Below are positions 7,447-16,595 of a stretch of 64,000 bases of DNA, one piece after another. The position numbers and the translations under genes are program-made. Positions within the stretch are counted from its first letter, which is position 1; each line of letters starts with the position of its first letter. The DNA comes from Streptomyces sp. NBC_00249 (lineage in GTDB: Bacteria; Actinomycetota; Actinomycetes; Streptomycetales; Streptomycetaceae). The stretch lies in NCBI RefSeq assembly GCF_026342355.1, contig NZ_JAPEMV010000001.1, positions 1,674,001-1,738,000 on the forward strand, read 5' to 3'. The notes beneath the pieces were generated by a model. The model was not told the origin of the DNA and searched no databases. It saw only the letters and a program-made list of their open reading frames with translations.

Positions 7447-8492
7447 GCGCCCTCGACCTCTTCGCCGTCCTGCTCTGGATCGCGGTCGTCACCTCCACCG
7501 TCCTCCTGCTGCGCGCCCTGCGCCGCGGCCGCCCGGCCCCGGCCGGCGCGGACGCCGCCCTGCACGACCTGTCCGAGGCCGCGTTCCTGGCGGGCGGCCC
7601 GGGCGCCGTGGTGGACGCCGCGCTCGTCGCGCTGCTGACGGACGGCCGGCTGGTGGTCGGCGGCCCCGGGATCGTCCAGCCGCGCCCCGGGGCGAGGGCC
7701 GCCGGGATCGGCGAACGCGCCGTGCTGGAGGCCCTGCGCCGGGCCCCGTCCGGCTGGCTGTACCAGGTGCGCTACGCCGCCATGCTCGACCCGGCCGTGC
7801 AGGAGACCGGGGACGGGCTCGCCGCGCGCGGGCTGCTGTCGCCGCCCGGCCAAGGGCGCGGGCTGCGGCACTGGGGGGTGGCGCAGGCCGCCGTGTGCGG
7901 GGTGTGGGTGCCGCTGTCGCTGCCGCTCACCTTCGTGGCCTGGGCGCTGGAGCCCGGGCCCCAGGTGCCGTTCATCGTCAAGGTGCTGCCCGTCCTGGTG
8001 GGCGGGGTGGTCATGGGCGCCGTCTGTGCGAAGCGGGCCGGGCAGCGGGTGGCCCCGGCCGGCCGCCGGGCCCTCGCCGCGATGCGCGCCCGGTACGCGG
8101 GCGCCGAGGACTCCTACGTACGGACCTCCCTGTTCGGGCTGTCCGGGCTGCGCGACCCGTACCTGCGAGCCCAGCTGGTGCCCGCCGCGCGCGCCACCCG
8201 GCTCGCGGCGGCCCAGTCGCGGGGGCGTACGCGCGCCACGTCGGGCCCGTCCACGTCGTCCACGTCCTCCGCCGAGCTGCTCCCGGTGCTCTGGTGCGCC
8301 AGCAGCGACAGCGGCTCGGGCGGGGGCGGCTCGGGCTGCGGGTCCTCGGGCAGCAGCTGCGGAGGCGGCGGTTCCAGCTGCGGCGGGAGCAGTTCCAGCT
8401 GTGGCGGGTCCTCCGGTTCGAGCTGCTCCAGCGGTTCCAGCAGCTCCAGCTGCTCCAGTTCCTCCGGTTCGAGCTGCTCCAGCAGTTCCTGA
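7443..8492 (+). CDS. TIGR04222-type membrane protein with Cys-heptad C-terminal tail
   Basis: 349 aa. An N-terminal membrane segment (5-24) is followed by a soluble domain (~35-135; [27 protein letters not shown]), then two membrane segments (~146-168 and 176-195). A linker leads to an extreme tail from ~287: almost only Ser, Gly and Cys, with Cys at 299, 306, 313, 320, 328, 337 and 345, i.e. spacings of 7,7,7,8,9,8, most preceded by Ser-Ser. Cys285 precedes the tail. The start overlaps the MNIO stop (ATGA). Such an array beside an MNIO suggests that the tail is the enzyme's substrate, perhaps a membrane-anchored metal-binding modified peptide. That role is inferred. Confidence 0.8.
   Translation: MSALDLFAVLLWIAVVTSTVLLLRALRRGRPAPAGADAALHDLSEAAFLAGGPGAVVDAALVALLTDGRLVVGGPGIVQPRPGARAAGIGERAVLEALRRAPSGWLYQVRYAAMLDPAVQETGDGLAARGLLSPPGQGRGLRHWGVAQAAVCGVWVPLSLPLTFVAWALEPGPQVPFIVKVLPVLVGGVVMGAVCAKRAGQRVAPAGRRALAAMRARYAGAEDSYVRTSLFGLSGLRDPYLRAQLVPAARATRLAAAQSRGRTRATSGPSTSSTSSAELLPVLWCASSDSGSGGGGSGCGSSGSSCGGGGSSCGGSSSSCGGSSGSSCSSGSSSSSCSSSSGSSCSSSS
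8326..8490 (+). repeat. Degenerate 21-24 nt repeats encoding the Cys/Ser/Gly tail
   Basis: Imperfect tandem units built around ttccagctg(c/t) and ggttcgagctgctcc encode one Cys each. The unit length of 21-27 nt keeps the frame, as expected for growth and shrinkage by slippage. Confidence 0.6.
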
Positions 8493-8580
8493 GCCCCGGG
8501 CGGGCCGCGCCGGCGTAGGGCAATTCGGGGGTACGGCGTGCGACACCCGGCGACGGACCTGTACAGGGACAGGGCGGTGA

Positions 8581-8607
8581 CATCTCATCGGATCAGCCGA
8601 TGAGATG
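8581..8607. promoter_or_regulatory. Perfect 11-bp inverted repeat abutting a ribosome site
   Basis: CATCTCATCGG and CCGATGAGATG are separated by ATCAG. The right arm ends where the GGAGGGG ribosome site of the peptidase gene begins. It could be an operator for a dimeric repressor or an mRNA hairpin controlling translation. It has no U-tract, so it is unlikely to be a terminator. Confidence 0.6.
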
Positions 8608-8618
8608 GAGGGGCCGCC

Positions 8619-10265
8619 ATGCGGACGGCACTCGCACGCTACGGGACCGCGGCGGCGGCCCTGTCCCTCGCCCTGTGCGCCCCCGCCCCGACGTCCGCCC
8701 GCGCCGACGGTGCCGACGGCCCGGTGCCCGGGCCCGCCCGCACCGCCGCCGGGAACGCGGGCGCCGAACTGGCCGCCCACCGCGCCGCCGGCGGGCTGGA
8801 CTTCGGGCCCTGCCCCCGCGCCGAACAGCTGCCCGCCCCCGTCCGCTGCGCCGCGCTGCGCGTCCCCCTCGACTACACCCGGCCCGACGGCCCGCAGATC
8901 TCCCTCACCGTCAGCCGGGTCCCCGCCACGGGCCGCGGCGGCGCCCGCCGTCAGGGCGCGCTCGTGTACAACCCGGGCGGTCCGGGAGCCTCCGGGATGT
9001 TCTTCCCCCTGCTCGCCGACCGGCCGGCCTGGCGGGGCGTCGCCGCCGCCTACGACCTCGTCGGCTACGCCCCGCGCGGTGTCGGCCGGTCCGCCCCGCT
9101 GACCTGCCTGGACCCGGCGCAGCTCCCGCACGGCCCCACCCAGGTGCCGGCCCGCCCCTCGGCCGCGTACAAGCAGGAGCGGCGGGCCGCCGCCCGGGCC
9201 TACGCCCTCGGCTGCGCCCGGCACGCGGGCCCGGCGCTGGCCCACTACTCGACCCTGGACAACGTCCGCGACCTGCACGTGCTGCGGGCGGCGCTGGGCG
9301 AGCGGCGGCTGACCTTCATGGGCGCCTCGTACGGCACCTACCTGGGGGCGGTGTACGCGACCCTCTTCCCGGACCGGGTGCGCCGCATGGTCTTCGACTC
9401 GGCGGTCGATCCGGATCCGCGGCGCGTCTGGTACCTCGACAACCTCGGGCAGGCCCCGGGCTTCGAGCGCCGCTGGGCCGACTTCCGCTCCTGGGCGGCC
9501 CGCCACCACGCCTCGTACGGGCTGGGCGCCACCCCGCAGGCCGTGCAGGCGAGTTACGAGCGGGTCCGCGCGGCCGTGGCCCGTACCCCGGCGGACGGGG
9601 CCGTCGGGACGGGCGAACTGCACGCGGCCTACCTCCAGACGGCCTACTACGACGACGTCTGGCCGGAGCGGGCCGCCGCCCTCGCCGCCTACCTGCGCGG
9701 GGACCCGGGCCCGCTGACGGAGCAGGCCGCGCGCGACCCGGAGACGGTGCGGGAGGCCGCGAACTCTACGGCCGTGTACACGGCGGTGCTGTGCAACGAC
9801 GCCCCGTGGCCCGCCGACTGGGAGACCTGGGACCGGGACAACACCGAACTGGCCCGCCGGGCGCCCTTCGAGACCTGGGCGAACGCCTTCCTGAACCTGC
9901 CGTGCGCCTCCTGGCCGGTGCCCGGCCGGCAGCGGCCGGTGGAGGTCGGGCAGGGGCGGGGCCCACTGCCGGGGACGCTGATCGTGGCGGCGGAGCGGGA
10001 CGGTGCGACGCCCTATCCGGGGGCGCTGGAGCTGCAACGGCGGCTCGGTGCGCGGGCGTCGCTGGTCACGGAGCGGGGCGCGGGCACCCACGGGGTGGCC
10101 GGCGGACGCAACGACTGCGTGGACCGGCACGTGGAGCGGTATCTGCTGACGGGCGCCACCCCGGGGTGGCGCGTGTCGTGCGCGCCGCATCCGGAGCCCG
10201 CACCGGTGTCGCTGGACGACCGGGCAGCAAGCGCTCCCAGGGCGCTGCTGCCGCCAGTCGTCTGA
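8619..10265 (+). CDS. Secreted alpha/beta-hydrolase, tripeptidyl aminopeptidase family
   Basis: 548 aa. An N-terminal signal peptide (Arg near start, hydrophobic AAAALSLALCAP, AxA-type site near residue 28) points to export. The alpha/beta-hydrolase core shows the oxyanion segment YNPGGPGASG, nucleophile GASYGTY (Ser ~233), and the C-terminal TAP-like half with AERDGATPYPGA and GTHGV supplying acid and His. Streptomyces SlpD/SlpE and tripeptidyl aminopeptidases share this layout and trim N-terminal peptides outside the cell. The usual GFDPRGVG is GYAPRGVG here. ATG at 8619 follows GGAGGGG. It lies 126 bp after the Cys-tail gene, behind an inverted repeat that may give it its own control. Confidence 0.85.
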   Translation: MRTALARYGTAAAALSLALCAPAPTSARADGADGPVPGPARTAAGNAGAELAAHRAAGGLDFGPCPRAEQLPAPVRCAALRVPLDYTRPDGPQISLTVSRVPATGRGGARRQGALVYNPGGPGASGMFFPLLADRPAWRGVAAAYDLVGYAPRGVGRSAPLTCLDPAQLPHGPTQVPARPSAAYKQERRAAARAYALGCARHAGPALAHYSTLDNVRDLHVLRAALGERRLTFMGASYGTYLGAVYATLFPDRVRRMVFDSAVDPDPRRVWYLDNLGQAPGFERRWADFRSWAARHHASYGLGATPQAVQASYERVRAAVARTPADGAVGTGELHAAYLQTAYYDDVWPERAAALAAYLRGDPGPLTEQAARDPETVREAANSTAVYTAVLCNDAPWPADWETWDRDNTELARRAPFETWANAFLNLPCASWPVPGRQRPVEVGQGRGPLPGTLIVAAERDGATPYPGALELQRRLGARASLVTERGAGTHGVAGGRNDCVDRHVERYLLTGATPGWRVSCAPHPEPAPVSLDDRAASAPRALLPPVV

Positions 10266-10369
10266 ACTTCCGGGCGGGGTCTCCGGCTGCGTCGATTCGG
10301 GGGCAGGGCCTCCCGATCACCGGGGGCCGCTGGTCTGCGGTCCTCCGGTCCTTCCCCCCAGGGGAGGTA

Positions 10370-11083
10370 TCAGGCGAGCCCGGCCACCAGATCGGCGACG
10401 GACTTGCGGCGTCCGGTGTAGAAGGGCACCTCTTCACGGACGTGCATACGGGCCTCGGAGGCACGCAGGTGACGCATGAGGTCGACGATGCGGTAGAGCT
10501 CGTCGGCCTCGAAGGCGAGCATCCACTCGTAGTCGCCCAGCGAGAAGGAGGCGACGGTGTTGGCACGCACGTCGGGGTAGCCGCGGGCCATCTTGCCGTG
10601 GTCGGCGAGCATGCGGCGGCGGTCCTCGTCGGGCAGCAGGTACCAGTCGTACGAGCGCACGAACGGGTACACGCTGACGTAGTCGCGGGCGACCTCGTCG
10701 GCCAGGAAGGCCGGGATGTGCGACTTGTTGAACTCGGCGGGGCGGTGCAGGGCCATGTTCGACCACACCGGCTCCAGCGCGCGGCCCAGCTTGGTGCGGC
10801 GGAACAGGTTGTAGGCGCTCTGCAGCTCGTCCGCGGTCTCCGCGTGCCACCAGATCATGACGTCAGCGTCGGCGCGCAGGCCGGAGACGTCATAGGTGCC
10901 GCGGACCGTGATGTCCTTGGCGGCCAGCTGGTCGAACAGCTCCTGGACCTCGTCGGCGAAGCCGCTGCGGTCCTCCGGCAGGACGTCCTTCAGCTTGAAG
11001 ACGGACCACAGGGTGTAGCGGATGACCTCGTTGAGGTCCTTCGCCTTCTTCCCCGCGTTGGGAATCTTCTCTGGTGCAGTCAT
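10370..11083 (-). CDS. hemQ: Coproheme decarboxylase HemQ/ChdC (chlorite-dismutase family)
   Basis: 237 aa, the usual length for actinobacterial HemQ. It turns coproheme III into haem b by two oxidative decarboxylations using peroxide, the last step of the coproporphyrin-dependent pathway in the cytosol. Seen in the sequence: [13 protein letters not shown] at the N-terminus, the conserved [20 protein letters not shown] core holding the radical-forming Tyr region, [11 protein letters not shown] with the proximal-His neighbourhood, and [13 protein letters not shown]. It starts at ATG 11083, 23 nt after the hemY stop, in the same leftward operon. Clustering with hemY and hemE fits haem synthesis. 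Confidence 0.95.
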   Translation of the reverse strand: MTAPEKIPNAGKKAKDLNEVIRYTLWSVFKLKDVLPEDRSGFADEVQELFDQLAAKDITVRGTYDVSGLRADADVMIWWHAETADELQSAYNLFRRTKLGRALEPVWSNMALHRPAEFNKSHIPAFLADEVARDYVSVYPFVRSYDWYLLPDEDRRRMLADHGKMARGYPDVRANTVASFSLGDYEWMLAFEADELYRIVDLMRHLRASEARMHVREEVPFYTGRRKSVADLVAGLA

Positions 11084-11106
11084 GTGTCCATTGTCCCGTG
11101 TGCTGA

Positions 11107-12564
11107 TCAGTGGTCGGTGCCAGGGGTGGCCAACGTGGCACGCACCACGTCGGCGGCCTTCCCCGCGCTGGAGATGCAGGCCGGGATCCCGACGCCGTCG
11201 TAGAGGGCTCCGCACACCGCGAGGCCCGGCAGCTCCCCCACGGCGGCCCGGATCCGGGCGACGCGGGTGAGGTGGCCGACCGGGTACTGGGGCAGGCCGC
11301 CGTCCCAGCGGGTGACGGTGGAGGCCACGGGGCGGGCGGTGAGGCCGACGGCCTCGCCGAGGTCGGCGAGCGAGACGTCGACCAGTTCGGCGTCGTCCCG
11401 CTTGAGGTCGGCGTCGTCGCCGTGGCGGCCGACGGAGGTGCGCAGCAGGAAGAGGTCCGGGTCGGCGCCGGCCCAGGCCCACTTGTTGCTGGAGAAGGTG
11501 GAGGCCTTGACGGTGCGGCCGTCCACGGGCGGTACGAGGAAGCCGCTGGCGTCGCCCCCGGTGATCGCGGCGGGCAGGTCGGAGCGCCGGAAGGCCATCG
11601 TGACCAGGGCCATGGAGGCGTACTCGACCTCGCGCAGGGCCGCGGCGGCGGCCGGGGCGAGTGCGCCGAGCAGGTCGGCGGCGGGCCCGGCGGGGACGGC
11701 CAGGACCACCCCGTCGGCCTCGACGGCCCCGGGGTCGGCGCCGCCGGTCACGACCTGCCAGCCCGTGGGCGTACGGAGGACCTCGCGCACCGGGGTACCG
11801 GTGCGCAGGTCGGCGCCGGCGGCCCGGCAGGCGTCGGCCACGGCGAGCGGGAGCCGTCCGATGCCGCCGTCGATGCCGGTGAAGACGGGGCCGGCCGCCT
11901 CGGGCCGCAGCGCCGCCCGGCGCTGCAGTTCCCGTACGCCCTCGCCCAGCAGGGGGTGGGTGCGGGCGGCCTCGAAGAGCTGGGGCACGGCGGCCCGCAT
12001 GGAGATGCGGTAGGCGTTGCCCGCGTAGACCCCGCCGAGCAGCGGTTCCACGAGCCGGTCGACGACCTCGTGGCCCAGGCGGGCGGCGACGTACTCGCCG
12101 ACGGCGACGTCCTCGCCGAGCTCGGCGGGCGGCAGGTCGCGTTCGGCCTCGATCCGGGCCAGGCCCTGCGCGGAGAGCACCCCGGAGGCGGCGAGCGGGC
12201 CGGAGTCGGCGGGGACGCCCATGACGTGGCCGCGGGGCATGGGCCGCAGGGCGCCCCGGGTCCACAGGTGGGCGGTGGCGGTGGCGGGCGGCTGGAGGGC
12301 GTCGCCGAGGCCCACGGCGCGGGCCAGGTCCACGGCTTCGGGGCGGCGGGCGAGCATCGATTCGGCGCCGAGGTCGACGCGGGCTCCCGCGAGTTCGCCC
12401 GCGTGCAGCTTGCCGCCGAGGCGCGGGCCGGCTTCCAGGAGGGTCACGCGCAGGCCGTCGGCGAGCAGCCGGTGGGCCGCGGCGAGGCCCGCGATCCCGC
12501 CGCCGATGACGACGACGTGGCCGGGGGTGGCCGGCCTGTCCGTACGCATGTCCGCTTCGTGCAT
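11107..12564 (-). CDS. hemY: Coproporphyrinogen III oxidase / HemY-type FAD oxidase
   Basis: About 485 aa. The N-terminal FAD dinucleotide motif [18 protein letters not shown] is followed by [10 protein letters not shown] and [10 protein letters not shown]. The C-terminal FAD-contact segment reads [20 protein letters not shown]. It removes six electrons from coproporphyrinogen III to give coproporphyrin III (CgoX in the actinobacterial route; older annotations say protoporphyrinogen oxidase). The ATG at 12564 and a GTG two codons upstream at 12570 are both possible; neither has a strong ribosome site. It lies directly upstream of hemQ, so consecutive pathway steps are cotranscribed. Confidence 0.93.
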   Translation of the reverse strand: MHEADMRTDRPATPGHVVVIGGGIAGLAAAHRLLADGLRVTLLEAGPRLGGKLHAGELAGARVDLGAESMLARRPEAVDLARAVGLGDALQPPATATAHLWTRGALRPMPRGHVMGVPADSGPLAASGVLSAQGLARIEAERDLPPAELGEDVAVGEYVAARLGHEVVDRLVEPLLGGVYAGNAYRISMRAAVPQLFEAARTHPLLGEGVRELQRRAALRPEAAGPVFTGIDGGIGRLPLAVADACRAAGADLRTGTPVREVLRTPTGWQVVTGGADPGAVEADGVVLAVPAGPAADLLGALAPAAAAALREVEYASMALVTMAFRRSDLPAAITGGDASGFLVPPVDGRTVKASTFSSNKWAWAGADPDLFLLRTSVGRHGDDADLKRDDAELVDVSLADLGEAVGLTARPVASTVTRWDGGLPQYPVGHLTRVARIRAAVGELPGLAVCGALYDGVGIPACISSAGKAADVVRATLATPGTDH

Positions 12565-12704
12565 GGACACATCGTCTCAGACCGTCCGGCGAGGCCGGAC
12601 CGTGACCTCATCGGGACCGCGTCGAGGCCGTGTGTGCGAAACCCGCGACGGGACCCTGTACGTCGAAACGGCGACATCAGCCGATCCCTCGGGGGGTATT
12701 CACC

Positions 12705-13727
12705 ATGCGCACGCTCCACAGACACCGTTCGGCGGCGGCTCTGGCCGCGCTGTCCCTGGCCGGTTCCCTGGCCCTGGCGGGCTGCGGCGCCGACGGCTCC
12801 ACGGCCTCCTCCGACAAGGCGGCCGTCGCCCCCCGGGAGGGGGCCGCCGCTGCCAAGCCCGGTGCCGGGGCGGCCGCCCCGCCGGCCGCGGCCGACGCCA
12901 GGGCCGGACAGCAGCCCGCGGCGCAGCAGCCCGCCGCCGTACGCCCGCACATCATCCGTACCGGCCGGCTCGGCATCGAGACGGCCGAACCGCAGAAGGC
13001 CCTGGCGGCGGCCCGTACGGCGGCCGAGGGCGCGGGCGGGTACGTGGGCAACGAGTCCACCGACCGCGACTCCGCGGGCCGGATCACCTCGACGGTGACC
13101 CTGCGGGTGCCCGGGGACCGCTTCGACTCGGTGATCAGCGCCCTGGAGGGCAGCGGCAAGCTCCTGAACCGCAAGATCGAGGCGCAGGACGTCACCGAGA
13201 AGGTCGCCGACGTCGACAGCCGGGTCAGGTCGCAGCAGGCCAGCGTCGCCCGGGTGCGGGACATGATGGAGAAGGCGTCGGGGCTCAGCGAGGTGGTCAT
13301 GCTGGAGGGCGAGCTGAGCCGGCGCCAGTCCGACCTGGAGTCGCTGCTGGCCCAGCAGACCGCGCTGAAGGACCAGACCGCGCTGGGCACGATCACCGTC
13401 ACGGTCTCCGAGCCGGCCGCGAAGCCCGCGGAGCAGAAGAAGGAGGAGGAGCCCGGCTTCGGGGACGCCCTCGGCGGCGGCTGGACCGTGTTCTCCACGC
13501 TGCTGCGCTACCTGGCCCTGGCGCTCGCGGCGGTGCTGCCGTTCGCGCTGACGGCGGCCGTCGCCCTGTTCGGGTTCCGGCTGTACCGGCGGCTGCGCCC
13601 GGCGAAGCCGAAGGAGGGCCTGACCCCGCGGGTGCCCCGCCAGGCCCCTGCCGCGCAGGCCGCACGGGCCGCGGAGGCCCCGGCGGCGCCCGGCCCCACC
13701 GGCGCTGAGGCGGATGTGGAGGGCTGA
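12705..13727 (+). CDS. DUF4349 lipoprotein
   Basis: 340 aa. It has a lipoprotein signal with lipobox LALAGC (Cys ~27) and an Ala/Pro-rich linker. The DUF4349 domain spans ~85-250 (RTGRLGIETAEPQKAL, VGNESTDRDSAGR, TVTLRVPGDRFDSVISAL), with an internal coiled coil (VADVDSRVRSQQASVARVRD). A C-terminal membrane segment near 265-290 is followed by a basic cytoplasmic tail. So it is lipid-anchored outside and also spans the membrane. No function is established for the family; involvement in envelope processes is only a guess. It is divergent from hemY with about 140 bp between. Confidence 0.88.
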   Translation: MRTLHRHRSAAALAALSLAGSLALAGCGADGSTASSDKAAVAPREGAAAAKPGAGAAAPPAAADARAGQQPAAQQPAAVRPHIIRTGRLGIETAEPQKALAAARTAAEGAGGYVGNESTDRDSAGRITSTVTLRVPGDRFDSVISALEGSGKLLNRKIEAQDVTEKVADVDSRVRSQQASVARVRDMMEKASGLSEVVMLEGELSRRQSDLESLLAQQTALKDQTALGTITVTVSEPAAKPAEQKKEEEPGFGDALGGGWTVFSTLLRYLALALAAVLPFALTAAVALFGFRLYRRLRPAKPKEGLTPRVPRQAPAAQAARAAEAPAAPGPTGAEADVEG

Positions 13728-13803
13728 GCACCGGTCCCGCCGTAGCGTGTCCCCGTAGGCGACGGACGATGACGGCGGCGGCAGCGGCGGGACGGGGCGG
13801 ACG

Positions 13804-15186
13804 ATGGCGAAGGAACGACTGGTGGTGGTCGGCGGTGACGCGGCGGGGATGTCCGCCGCGTCGCAGGCCCGGCGGCTGAAGGGCCCGGCGGAGCTGGAGA
13901 TCACCGCCTTCGAGCGCGGCCGGTTCACCTCCTACTCGGCCTGCGGGATCCCGTACTGGATCGGCGGCCAGGTCGCCGGCCGGGACGAGCTGATCGCCCG
14001 CACCCCCGAGGAGCACCGGGCCCGGGACATCGACCTGCGCACCCGCACCGAGGTCGTGGAGCTGGACCTGGCGGGCCGCCGGGTCCGCGCCCGGGACCTG
14101 GACAGCGGCGCCGAGTCCTGGACGGACTACGACAAGCTGGTCCTGGCGACGGGCGCCCGCCCGGTCCGCCCCCGGCTGCCCGGCATCGGCGCGCACGGGG
14201 TGTACGGGGTCCAGTCCCTGGACGACGGCCAGCGCCTCATGGACGGTCTGGAACGTACGCGGGGCCGTCGGGCGGTCGTGGTCGGCGCGGGCTACATCGG
14301 GGTGGAGATGGCGGAGGCCCTGGTGAACCGGGGCTTCGAGGTCACCGTCCTGCACCGGGGCGAGCAGCCGATGGCCACGCTGGACCCGGACATGGGCGGC
14401 CTGGTGCACAGCGCGATGAACGGCATGGGCATCGTCACGGTCTCCCACGCCGAGGTCACGAAGGTCCTCACCGACGAGGAGGGCCGGGCGGTGGCAGTGG
14501 CCACGGCGGCCGGTACGGAGTACCCGGCGGACGTGGTGGTACTCGGCATCGGCGTGGAGCCGCGCACGGCGCTGGCCCGCGCGGCGGGCCTCCCGCTGGG
14601 CACCTCGGGCGGTCTGCTGACCGACCTGTCGATGCGGGTGCGGGGCTACGAGGAGATCTGGGCGGGCGGCGACTGCGTGGAGGTCCTCGACCTGGTGGCG
14701 GGCCGCACCCGGCACATCCCGCTGGGCACGCACGCCAACAAGCACGGCCAGGTGATCGGCTCGGGCGTGGGCGGCGGCTACGCGACCTTCCCCGGGGTGG
14801 TCGGCACGGCCGTCAGCAAGGTCTGCGACCTGGAGATCGCCCGTACGGGGCTGCGCGAGCGCGACGCGCTGGAGGCGGGCCTGCGATTCGTCACGGCCAC
14901 GATCCGCTCGACGAACACGGCCGGCTACTACCCGGGGGCGGCCGAGATGACCGTGAAGATGCTGGCGGAGCGCCGCACGGGCCGCCTCCTGGGTGTCCAG
15001 ATCGTGGGCGGCGCGGGCTCCGCGAAGCGGGTGGACGTGGCGGCGGTCGCCCTCACCTCCGGGATGACCGTGGACCAGATCGTCTCCCTGGACCTGGGCT
15101 ACGCCCCGCCGTTCTCTCCCGTGTGGGACCCGGTCCTGGTGGCGGCCCGCCGCGCGGTGTCCGCGGTGCGGGCGGCGGGGGTCTGA
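13804..15186 (+). CDS. Pyridine-nucleotide-disulfide oxidoreductase, CoA-disulfide reductase/NADH oxidase type
   Basis: 460 aa flavoprotein. It shows FAD motif VVVGGDAAGMSAASQARR, a single redox Cys in SYSACGIPYW (Cys ~47), central NAD(P)-binding VVVGAGYIGVEMAEAL, second FAD motif LLTDLSMRVRG...EIWAGGDC, and a C-terminal dimerisation domain from ~330. One active Cys in SxxC context defines the CoADR/NADH peroxidase/NADH oxidase subgroup, which reduces CoA disulfide, persulfide, H2O2 or O2. The exact acceptor cannot be read from sequence. It lies 76 nt after the DUF4349 gene and stands alone functionally. Confidence 0.88.
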   Translation: MAKERLVVVGGDAAGMSAASQARRLKGPAELEITAFERGRFTSYSACGIPYWIGGQVAGRDELIARTPEEHRARDIDLRTRTEVVELDLAGRRVRARDLDSGAESWTDYDKLVLATGARPVRPRLPGIGAHGVYGVQSLDDGQRLMDGLERTRGRRAVVVGAGYIGVEMAEALVNRGFEVTVLHRGEQPMATLDPDMGGLVHSAMNGMGIVTVSHAEVTKVLTDEEGRAVAVATAAGTEYPADVVVLGIGVEPRTALARAAGLPLGTSGGLLTDLSMRVRGYEEIWAGGDCVEVLDLVAGRTRHIPLGTHANKHGQVIGSGVGGGYATFPGVVGTAVSKVCDLEIARTGLRERDALEAGLRFVTATIRSTNTAGYYPGAAEMTVKMLAERRTGRLLGVQIVGGAGSAKRVDVAAVALTSGMTVDQIVSLDLGYAPPFSPVWDPVLVAARRAVSAVRAAGV

Positions 15187-15199
15187 CGGAGTCCGCTGC

Positions 15200-15400
15200 G
15201 CGGGGCTTCCCTGGGGCTCCGCCCCAGACCCCGCGCCTCAAACTCCCCCAGCTACCGCTGGGAGGTGCCCCCTGGCGGGGCTGGATCGTCGCCCGGCGGT
15301 GGCTGGAGTGCCCGGAGGGCACTTCCAGCCCCGCCGGCGATTGAGGCGCGGGCGCGGAGCGCCGTGTAGTGAGCCGCGCCGGCGACTGAGGCGGGAACGG
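15200..15400. repeat. Streptomyces intergenic palindromic repeat cluster
   Basis: CTGGGGCTCCGCCCCAG at 15211-15227 is a perfect hairpin. CCCGCGCCTCAA (ending ~15241) is complementary to TTGAGGCGCGGG at ~15341-15352, and GGCGGGGCTGGA pairs with TCCAGCCCCGCC, so the block folds as one large inverted repeat. GCCGGCGAYTGAGGCG is then repeated at 15333 and 15378. Similar fragments are common between Streptomyces genes and may end transcription of the flanking convergent genes. Confidence 0.65.
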
Positions 15401-15439
15401 TGGAAGGGCGGGCAGGGGACCGCCCCGCGCAGCGGCCGA

Positions 15440-16504
15440 CTAACGCTGCGTCTTGGTGTGGACGTAGTCCACCAGGCGGGTCAGGGCGTCCGGGTCCGTC
15501 GTCGGGAGGACACCGTGACCCAGGTTGAAGACATGGCCCTCAAGACCGGCGGCGGCCGCGAGGACCTCGTCCGTCTTGGCCTCCACGGCCTCGGTGGTGG
15601 AGAAGAGGACGGCGGGGTCCAGGTTCCCCTGGAGCGCCTTGCCGGGGCCGACCCGGCGCACGGCCTCGTCCAGCGAGACCCGGTAGTCGACGCCCATGAC
15701 GTCCGCGCCGGCCTCGCCCATGAGGCCCAGCAGCTCGCCGGTGCCCACGCCGAAGTGGATCCGCGGGACCCCGTACGAGGCGACGGACTCCAGGACCTTC
15801 GCGGACGCCGGCATCACCGAGCGGCGGTAGTCGGCCGGGGCCAGCGCGCCGACCCAGGAGTCGAAGAGCTGGACGGCGGAGGCGCCGGCCTCGATCTGGA
15901 CCTTCAGGAACGCGGAGGTGATCTCCGCGAGGCGGTCGAGGAGGTCCGCCCACAGCTCCGGGTCCCCGTACATGAGGGCCTTGGTGTGCTCGTGGTTCTT
16001 GGACGGGCCGCCCTCGACGAGGTAGCTCGCGAGGGTGAAAGGCGCGCCCGCGAATCCGATCAACGGCGTGCTGCCCAGTTCACCCGTGAGCATGCCGATC
16101 GCCTCGGTGACGTACGAGACGTCCTCGGGGGTGAGGTCGCGCAGCTGTGCGAGGTCCTCGCGGCGGCGGATCGGCCGCGCGACGACCGGGCCGACGCCCG
16201 GCTTGATGTCCAGGTCGACGCCGATGGCCTTCAGCGGGACGACGATGTCGGAGAAGAAGATCGCCGCGTCGACGTTGTGGCGCCGCACGGGCTGCAGGGT
16301 GATCTCGGTGACCAGGTCGGGGCGCATGCAGGACTCCAGCATGGCCGTGCCTTCGCGCACCTTGCGGTACTCGGGGAGTGAGCGTCCCGCCTGCCGCATG
16401 AACCACACCGGCGTGTGGGGGACCGGCTCCCGCCGGCACGCCTTCAGGAAGGCGGAATCGTACGTCTGGCTCGGCTGGCCCGTGGGGCGGGTATTGGCGC
16501 TCAC
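15440..16504 (-). CDS. hemE: Uroporphyrinogen decarboxylase
   Basis: 354 aa, the usual length. It decarboxylates the four acetate side chains of uroporphyrinogen III to give coproporphyrinogen III, the branch that feeds hemY and hemQ nearby. The N-terminal signature [19 protein letters not shown] and the core [17 protein letters not shown] are present, along with substrate-cavity residues FFSDIVVP and FDSWVG. The chosen start is GTG at 16504 (VSANTRPTG...). The frame is open 31 codons further upstream but that part is unlike the family. It is divergent from the DUF3000 gene, sharing a 91-bp intergenic region. No clear ribosome site is seen. Confidence 0.95.
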   Translation of the reverse strand: MSANTRPTGQPSQTYDSAFLKACRREPVPHTPVWFMRQAGRSLPEYRKVREGTAMLESCMRPDLVTEITLQPVRRHNVDAAIFFSDIVVPLKAIGVDLDIKPGVGPVVARPIRRREDLAQLRDLTPEDVSYVTEAIGMLTGELGSTPLIGFAGAPFTLASYLVEGGPSKNHEHTKALMYGDPELWADLLDRLAEITSAFLKVQIEAGASAVQLFDSWVGALAPADYRRSVMPASAKVLESVASYGVPRIHFGVGTGELLGLMGEAGADVMGVDYRVSLDEAVRRVGPGKALQGNLDPAVLFSTTEAVEAKTDEVLAAAAGLEGHVFNLGHGVLPTTDPDALTRLVDYVHTKTQR

Positions 16505-16595
16505 GCGCCAAATCTTCGCACGTATGAAGAAGTGCCCGGCCCGGTGAGGGTGTCCCTGCGCCGTACGGGCGCTCGTTCCGCCTAGTCTTCCCGGC

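Noticed and set aside
7248..10190. A 980-codon minus-strand frame opposite the MNIO, Cys-tail and peptidase genes
   Set aside because: Low-complexity shadow; the plus-strand genes carry all family motifs, overlaps and ribosome sites.
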